DNA of 8,900 bases from Myxococcales bacterium (GTDB lineage Bacteria > Myxococcota_A > UBA9042 > PHBI01 > JAAZYN01): positions 1 through 8,900 of the forward strand of contig JAAZYN010000097.1 in the NCBI GenBank assembly GCA_014239625.1. Direction: 5' to 3'. Shown piece after piece: positions 1 through 6,400 of this stretch (within the stretch, counting starts at the first letter, position 1; every line of letters starts with the position of its first letter). The notes beneath the pieces were generated by a model, which was not told where the DNA came from, ran no database searches, and worked only from the letters and a program-made list of their open reading frames with translations. Made by a program: the position numbers and the translations under genes.

Positions 1-153
1 CCGCTGGCGGTGGTCCAGGCGTGGATGAACTCGCCCGGACACTGCACCAACATCATGAACGGCAACTTCACCGAGCTCGGCGTGGGCTACGTCTTCTGGC
101 CAGAGAGCACCTATCGCCACTACTGGACCCAGAACTTCGGCACGCCGCAATAG
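1..153 (+). CDS. CAP-domain (SCP/YkwD-like) protein, C-terminal fragment
   Basis: This is the 3' end of a gene that begins before the window. It has 50 codons in the frame starting at base 1 and stops with TAG at 151-153. The peptide contains AWMNSPGHCTNIM, then TELGVGY, and ends near YWTQNFG. This is the typical C-terminal half of bacterial CAP-superfamily domains, in which the SPGH-x-x-NIM histidine and the G-V-G strand are conserved and the protein ends in a W-x-Q-x-F strand. CAP proteins of bacteria are usually secreted or lipid-anchored, and their biochemical role is mostly unknown. The signal peptide cannot be checked because the N-terminus is outside the window. The single Cys in GHCTN probably pairs with one upstream (inference). 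It lies 250 bases from the next gene on the same strand, so it is likely a separate transcription unit. Family call is fairly sure; function is not. Confidence 0.85.
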   Translation, partial: PLAVVQAWMNSPGHCTNIMNGNFTELGVGYVFWPESTYRHYWTQNFGTPQ

Positions 154-328
154 CGGATGGCGCGATCGGAAGCTCGACTGGATCAGATCTTGCCTTTGAA
201 GCCGCGCAACACCGAGACGACGGGAGTCCGTTGCCAAAGCACGCGTCATCACTCAGGTCGACAGCCCCTGAACAGGGTCTAATTCCCCGCAATCACTGCG
301 ACGGCGACGCCGGCCGGCGCGACACCCA

Positions 329-350
329 AGTGGGGTCAGTCGTCCCCACT
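329..350. repeat. 7-bp perfect inverted repeat in the leader
   Basis: AGTGGGG (329-335) and CCCCACT (344-350) are perfect complements around an 8-base loop. The GGGGTC at 332-337 can instead pair with GACCCC at 361-366, so two mutually exclusive hairpins can be drawn in the 5' leader. There is no T tract, so it does not look like an intrinsic terminator. It could be a protein-binding palindrome, an RNA structure, or chance in GC-rich DNA. Confidence 0.4.
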
Positions 351-376
351 GGTGCGATTCGACCCCAGCACGCGGG

Positions 377-394
377 TCCCATCAGTCCCATCAG
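377..394. repeat. Tandem 9-bp direct duplication
   Basis: TCCCATCAG occurs twice back to back (377-385 and 386-394) without a mismatch. It ends directly at the G run that forms the ribosome binding site. A perfect duplication of this size next to a start codon is a typical slippage or short-duplication product. Its effect, if any, would be on leader length rather than on the protein. Confidence 0.85.
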
Positions 395-400
395 GGGGGG
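393..400 (+). promoter_or_regulatory. Ribosome binding site made of a seven-G run
   Basis: AGGGGGGG (seven Gs at 394-400) lies three bases before the GTG at 404 and is the only purine-rich anti-16S match near the start. It supports GTG 404 over the in-frame ATG at 440, whose upstream sequence (GCCGCCGCTGGC) has no such match. Spacing from the core of the G run to the start is about 4-7 bases, depending on the register of pairing. Being a homopolymer, the tract could change length by slippage and so alter spacing; that is inference. Confidence 0.6.
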
Positions 401-403
401 CGC

Positions 404-3400
404 GTGAGCGCGCGCGAGCTTCGTGCGGCCGCCGCTGGCATGAAGGGGCGGCGCGATCTGGAGCCCTTGGACGCGCTCCGGGAGGCAGAAGAGGAGCGCT
501 TCGCGCGGCTGCGGCAAGACGTGGAGGAGTTGGTCGCCGCCAACCAGCATCAACCCTCGCAGGTCGGTCACTACGTGGCCCAATTGGCGGCCGCGGGGCT
601 GCTGCGGCAGGGTGACGTGGAGCGCCTCCAGGAGCACGTGGGCGAGGTGGCCGGGGTCGCGTTCGCGTCGACCGCCTTCATGGCCGCCGACCCATCCCGG
701 GACCGACCCGAGGTTCAGGTCGCCACGATCGCAGCGGAGCGGCGGCGCGCTCGCGGCCGGATCGAGCGCGCCCGATCGTCCAACATCTACGACGCGGACC
801 CTCAGCGGGCCGCCCAGACCGCCGCCCTGGTCCACAAGATCTCCGGCTTCCTGGGATTGACCGAGGGCGAGGTGCAGGTCCGCGCCGACGACGTCGCCGC
901 GCACAAGACGAGCGCGCGCGGCGCCCAGGGGCTCATGGACGGGGGCGTCGTCTACCTGAACCCGGCCACCTACGACCCGAGCACGCCGTCCGGGCGTTAC
1001 GTGCTGGGGCATGAGGTCGTCCACGTCGCCCAGCGGCCAGAGCGCGGTGGCAACGCGCTGCGACACATCTCCAAACCCGGAGCGGAACGAGAGGCTGCCC
1101 TCCTGGGGCGCGACTTCGCCGCGGGGCGGTCGGTGGCCCCACCGGTGATCGGGCTCCCGGCGATGGATCGGGCAGCGGACACCGACGCTGCGACCCCTGG
1201 CGGGTCGGCCGGGCCGCCGAGCGACTTCCGCCTGACCCTCGCCGGGCAACGCTTCCGTATCCGCATCCCGTCGGGGAGCCAACCGGGCCGGGTCCGCGTC
1301 CGCGACCTGAGCATCTCCGTGGGGCCGGTCACCATCACCGAGGCCGATCTCCGCTTCAACCCCGACTGGACCTTCGACGATGGGAAGGTGAAGGGCTCGA
1401 TCTCGGCGGGTGACGGGATCGACATCGACAACATCGAGCTCGACGTCAACCGCCGGCTCGAGGTGTCGGCCCAACTCGACGACGTGCAGGTGCAGCTGGG
1501 GAGCTACATCAGCGCCACCATGGACCTCAGGATCAGCAGCGCGGGGGTGTCCGGACGCGCCGTCATCGCGCCGAGCGATGTCACCCTGCCGGGGGGCATC
1601 AGCTTCAGCGGCGGCCAGATCGACCTGACCGTCGCCGACGGCAGCGTGTCGGCCTCGGGCACCATCACCGCGACCCTGCCCGGGCTCGGCGAGCTGGAGC
1701 TGGCGGCGCAGTTCGCCACCGGCGGAGAGGAGGGGGCGTCCGTAGGCGGCCAGATCACGGTCAACCTGGAAGACAACCTCTCGATCACCGAGGGCGTCCG
1801 CCTCGCCGGGGCCGCGATCACGGGTGAATACAGCGAGACCGACGGGCTCTCGACCTCCGGGAGCGTGACGGTGACCGTGGACGGGTGGGCCAGCGCCCAG
1901 GTGGAGGTAGGCTATCAGCGCGCCATCGACGGCGCGGAGAGCTGGTCGGCGCGGGGCCGCATCGAGCAGGCCGAGGCGCTGACGCTCGGGGAAGGTGAGC
2001 ATCAGGTCACCCTGAGCGAGGGGTTCATCGAGCTCGAGTATGCCGACAACGCGTTTGGACCGATCGCCGCGGGGGCTTCCTTCGAACACGCCCACTTCCA
2101 CGGCCAGCTCGAAGGTGAATACCAGGTCGCGGAGCGCGAGCTGAGCGGGACCGCCAGCGCGACGCTGACCAACGAGCTGGACATCGGCGACAGCGGTGTA
2201 GTGCTCAAGTCGCTGGCGGGCACCGCGACCGTCGAGGCCAACGCGCTGACCACCATCGCGGTCACCGACCTGAGCGCCGAGATCGCCTACGAAGGGGAGC
2301 CGACCTTCAACGTCACCGGGACCGGGACGTACAACGTCCCCGAGCAGTCCTACGGCGGGGAGGGCACCGTCTCCACCATGCGAGCGCTGACGTTCGGCCA
2401 GACCACGGGCCTGCACGGCATCATCGCCGAGGCCTCCAGCGCGACGGTGACGGTGGAAGACAACGCCATCACGGCCATCACGTCAGCCATCGCGTTCAGC
2501 GCTCACGAGGGCGAGGCGGAGCTGGGCACCGGATCGGTGACGCTCAACTTCGCTGGCGGCGACGCGGACGACTCTGTCAGCGGTGAGGGCAGCTTCGCCT
2601 TGACCCACCCGCTGTCGTTCCCCGACCGGGCGGCCGGGCCGGTGACCATCCTGGCCGGAGCGAGCTTCAACGTCAGCCTGGTGGACAGCGCGGTCGAGGA
2701 GATCTCGGTGTCCGACGTGGCCTTCGAGGTCACCAACTGGGCCGGCCCGGGCAAGGTCTCGGGATCCTTCACGAGCGGCTCGTGGGTCGTCGCCAGCGGG
2801 GAGCTGAGCGTGTCCGGGGAGGCAGGCTTCACCGAGGCGTGGCCGCTGGAGGTGCCCTGGGGAGAGGTCACCTTCAAGGAGGCGCCGGGCGCCTTTCAGG
2901 TCGTGGTGACGGCCAACGAGCTGGAGAAGTTCGATGGCGCGCTGCCCTTCGAGGCGAACCTGACGGTGGCCGGCCACGCCATCAAGATGGTGGGGGATCT
3001 CAACGGGGCCTACACCAAGCAGGATGGGCTGTTCAATGGCTCGTTGGACGCGACGCTCGTTGAAGAGGACCTCCGCATCGCCTTGGGCGAGGGTGGCGAC
3101 GAGCTCGTCATCAAGGCCGACGAGACCACCTTCGGGGCTGATCTGGAGGGCAGCGAGCTGACCACCCTGCGGTGCACGCTGGGGCTCGAGTACATGCACG
3201 CCGGCGAGCTCTTTCTCGCCGGCTCGGTGACCGACGGCACCATCGAGGTGGCTTCTGGCGACGTCGGCTTCCAGGGTGACCTGACGCTGAAAAAGCAGAT
3301 CGATCAGCCGCTGACCGAAGGCAGCACCTGGAAGATCGTCATCCCCGCAGACTCCACGACGATGAACGTCACCGTGGCGGCCAGCGCGCTGGAGCGGGTC

Positions 3401-6400
3401 GGCGGCAGCATTCAGCTGCAGCTCTTCGAGGGGGAGACGCCCTGGCTCGAGGGCTCTCTGACCAACGCCGAGGTCGACATCGAGAGGACCGAGTTCACCG
3501 GCGACCTGTCGTTGAGCCTCATGAGCCCGCTCGAGTTTCCGCTGTCGGGCGAGTCCGAGCTGCCGCCGGGGGTCGCGCTGACGATGCAGGCCGGCTCCAC
3601 GGTGACCGGCCGGGTCGAGGCGAACTCCCTGGCGGAGGCCGGCGTCGACCTGCAGTTCGAGGTCAAAAAGGACGACCAGTCGGTGGCCACGGCCGAGCTG
3701 AGCGGCACCTGGAACCTGAACACCGACAAGGTCACCGGCACCGGCACGATCACGCTCACCGACGACATCGTCTTTGGCGACGAGGCCAACGAGAGCGGCG
3801 AGCCGACGGACTGGGCGTTGGTGTTCAAGAGCCGGTCGGAGGTCAGCCTGGCGATGACCGAAAACCGGCTCGACCAGGCTCAGGTGGACATCGGGATCGG
3901 GTTGCGGCGGGGCGGCGCTGACGTCGCCGAGGGCAACGTCACGGGCGCTTACGCGTTCGGCGACGAGGCCGGCTTCAACGGCGAGATCGGGTTCAACATG
4001 ATCGAGGACGTCCACCTGCTGGACGCGCTGCGCTTCGGCGTCTTCCTGGGGGGCGAGACCAACGCCACCGGGACCATCGCCGACAGCGCCTTGACGAACG
4101 CCACCGGGCTGTTCGTGTTGGTGGCCAAGGAGGGGGAGGCGGCCAAGGCCCAGTTCACCCTCAACGCGACCTACGAGGGGGGCACCTTCGACGGGACCGC
4201 GACGATCGCCGTCCTGGAGCCGCTCCGCATGGGCGAGTTCGCCTCGGACACGGGCGTCTGGGCCATCGACCTGGCGACCAACACCGGCGGCTCGGTGGAG
4301 ATCGTGGCCAACGAGCCGGGCGCGGTGTCGGGCACCATCGCCATCGACGTGCTCAAAGACGAGGCGGCCTTCGCCAACGGCTCGTTCACGATGGCCTACG
4401 ACTTCAGCGACGCCAACTCCAAGGTGGACGCCGACGGCAGCTTCCAGATCACCGGCGAGGCCGAGCTCGCGACCATCGGCGACTACACCTTCAGCATCAA
4501 GGGCGGCACCGGGATCAGCGCCAAGGTCACCCAGAACGAGCTGGAGTGGATCGAGGGCACCTTGGTGCTGGGCGCGTCACGCGAGGCCGAAGGCGAGATC
4601 GGCACCTTCACCATCGGCGGCAAGTACACCGGCGGGGCCGAGCCCGACGTCACCGGGACCGCGGAGATCGCGCTCACCACGGGCTTCGGCCTGTACGAGT
4701 CGGGGGCCTACACCTTCGGCTTCATGCCGTCGAGCTTCGGCGGCACGGTGACCAACGGCGAGATCACCGAGGCCCACGGCGACATCGCCTTCAAGGCCGA
4801 GCAGTTCGGGGGTGAGGACGAGGCTCCCCTGGGGACCCTCGTCGTGGCCTTCGACGGCACCTACACCCGAGAGGTAGGGGCCCCCGAGGGCAACTTCACC
4901 GGGACCGGGACGTGCACCGTCGAGGGCGAGCTGGTGGTGGGCCAGGCTGGTGACTACGAGTTCACGGTGACGGCGGGTACCGAGGCCAACATCGAGGTCG
5001 AGGACAACGCGTTCAAGCGCCTGTGGGGCGATCTGCGCGCCCGCGTCGACAACCTCCAGCCCCGCGCGGGCGAGACCCCGGAGTTCCTGGCGCTGCGTTG
5101 TCAGGCAAGCTACGTGCCCACCGACGGGGGCAAGATCAACGCCCGCGGCGTGGTCGGCATCATCGGGCGCAAGCACATCCTGGGCGAGGGCGACTACCAG
5201 TTCTGGCTGGTCCCCCCCGAGGAGGCGGAGGTCTCCGCCGCCGCCATGGTCGTCATCGTCGACAACGAGCTGCAGCGCGTCCACGGGATGGTCAGCTGCG
5301 CGGTCTTCGACGGCCACGACGACCCGCTCATCGTGGCCTGCGCGCAGGGCTCCTGGGAGCGCGAGACCAACCTCTTCAACGGCGGCGGCAGCGTAAAACT
5401 GGGCCGCGACAAGACCTTCCCTGAGCCCGCCGAGGGCGCCCATCTGGCCTTCAAGAAGGGCTCGGGGGGCGCCGGCACGGTGGTCAACAGCGAGATTCAA
5501 CGGCTGAGCGGCAACCTCGAGGTCGAGGTCCACGACGCCGACGGCGCGCTCTTCTCGGTGGACGCGTCGGGCGAATACAACGCGGTCGACAACGATCTGA
5601 TCTGGGCGGAGGGCACGGCGTCGCTGCTGCGGGCCATCGAGATCGGCGGCGAGGGTGACGACGCGCTCATCCGCATTACGGGACTCGAGGGCACCGCCCG
5701 GGTGGAGCACAACGAGCTCAAGGCGGCCAGCGGCGAGCTCAGCTTCGTGCTGCCGCGGTTCAACAACGCGACGGGTACCCTCAGCGGTGGCTGGACCAAC
5801 GCCAGCGGCGAGGATGAGTACTGGGGTGCGGCGAGCATCGATTTCGTGCTCTTCGACGACGAGGCGACGGGCCGCCGGCTGGGTGGCCGGCTGGAGGGGC
5901 AGTTCAATCGGGACGGCACCTGGAGTGCGGGCGGCGACGTAGACTACCAGATGAACGAGATCATCGGTGGCAGGGTCCACGTCGAGGTCGATCAGAAGCT
6001 CGACCCGATCGTCGACGTGGAGCTGTCGATCACGGATCTCCCGCTGGTCGAAGGTCGGATGATCTTCGAGCAGGCCATGGAGCTCATCCCCAAGCAGACG
6101 ATCCCGTTGTTCTATGGGATCAACCTGTTCTTCGGTGCCCGCGCGGGGTTCTCGCTGAGCACCTCCGACCTCCTCTTCTCGGCCACCATCGGCGCCCGTG
6201 GTTGGCGCCCGATGGCCGACGAGGGCGAGAGCGGGGTGCCTCAGTTCTACGCCGATCTGGGTTTGTCCTGGGGCCTGGACTTCAAGGCCATGCTCGGGGC
6301 GTACCTGGGTCTGAGCGCGGGGGTCCCCGGCCTGGATGCGGGCATGGGCATCGAAGGTCAGATCGAGCTCCTGGTCCCCGTTCGCATCAACCCCAGCGGT

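Larger units (their letters stand above)
154..403. other. Intergenic region and leader of the giant gene
   Basis: No convincing gene is visible in these 250 bases. The frame of the downstream gene is open back to a TGA at 269-271, but I see no ATG, GTG or TTG in that frame before 404. A weak -10-like hexamer TCTAAT lies at 278-283, in the most AT-rich spot of the gap, without a recognisable -35, so the promoter is unplaced. No strong intrinsic terminator follows the CAP gene: the short CCCTG/CAGGG palindrome at 266-277 has a two-base loop and no T tract. The last 75 bases hold an inverted repeat, a 9-bp tandem repeat and a G tract, listed separately. Confidence 0.6.

Noticed and set aside
266..277. 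CCCTG-AA-CAGGG palindrome as terminator of the CAP gene
   Set aside because: Five-base stem with a two-base loop and no T tract, and more than 110 bases past the stop codon.
278..283. TCTAAT as a promoter -10 element
   Set aside because: No acceptable -35 hexamer at 16-18 bases upstream; one AT-rich hexamer in a GC-rich gap is weak evidence.
21..407. 128-codon + strand frame across the end of the CAP gene and the leader
   Set aside because: It overlaps the clear CAP C-terminus out of frame and reads as His/Arg-rich nonsense; there is no ribosome binding site.
440..442. In-frame ATG as the start of the giant gene
   Set aside because: No purine-rich match precedes it, while GTG 404 has a strong G-rich site close by. 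It remains possible, and would shorten the protein by only 12 residues.
293..2416. 707-codon antisense open frame
   Set aside because: Same register effect of GC-ending codons; it covers the DUF4157 domain and the early beta region of the real gene and has no recognisable motif or ribosome binding site.
2483..4015. 510-codon antisense open frame
   Set aside because: Shadow of the repeat body in the same codon register; its stop is the sense TCA at 2483.
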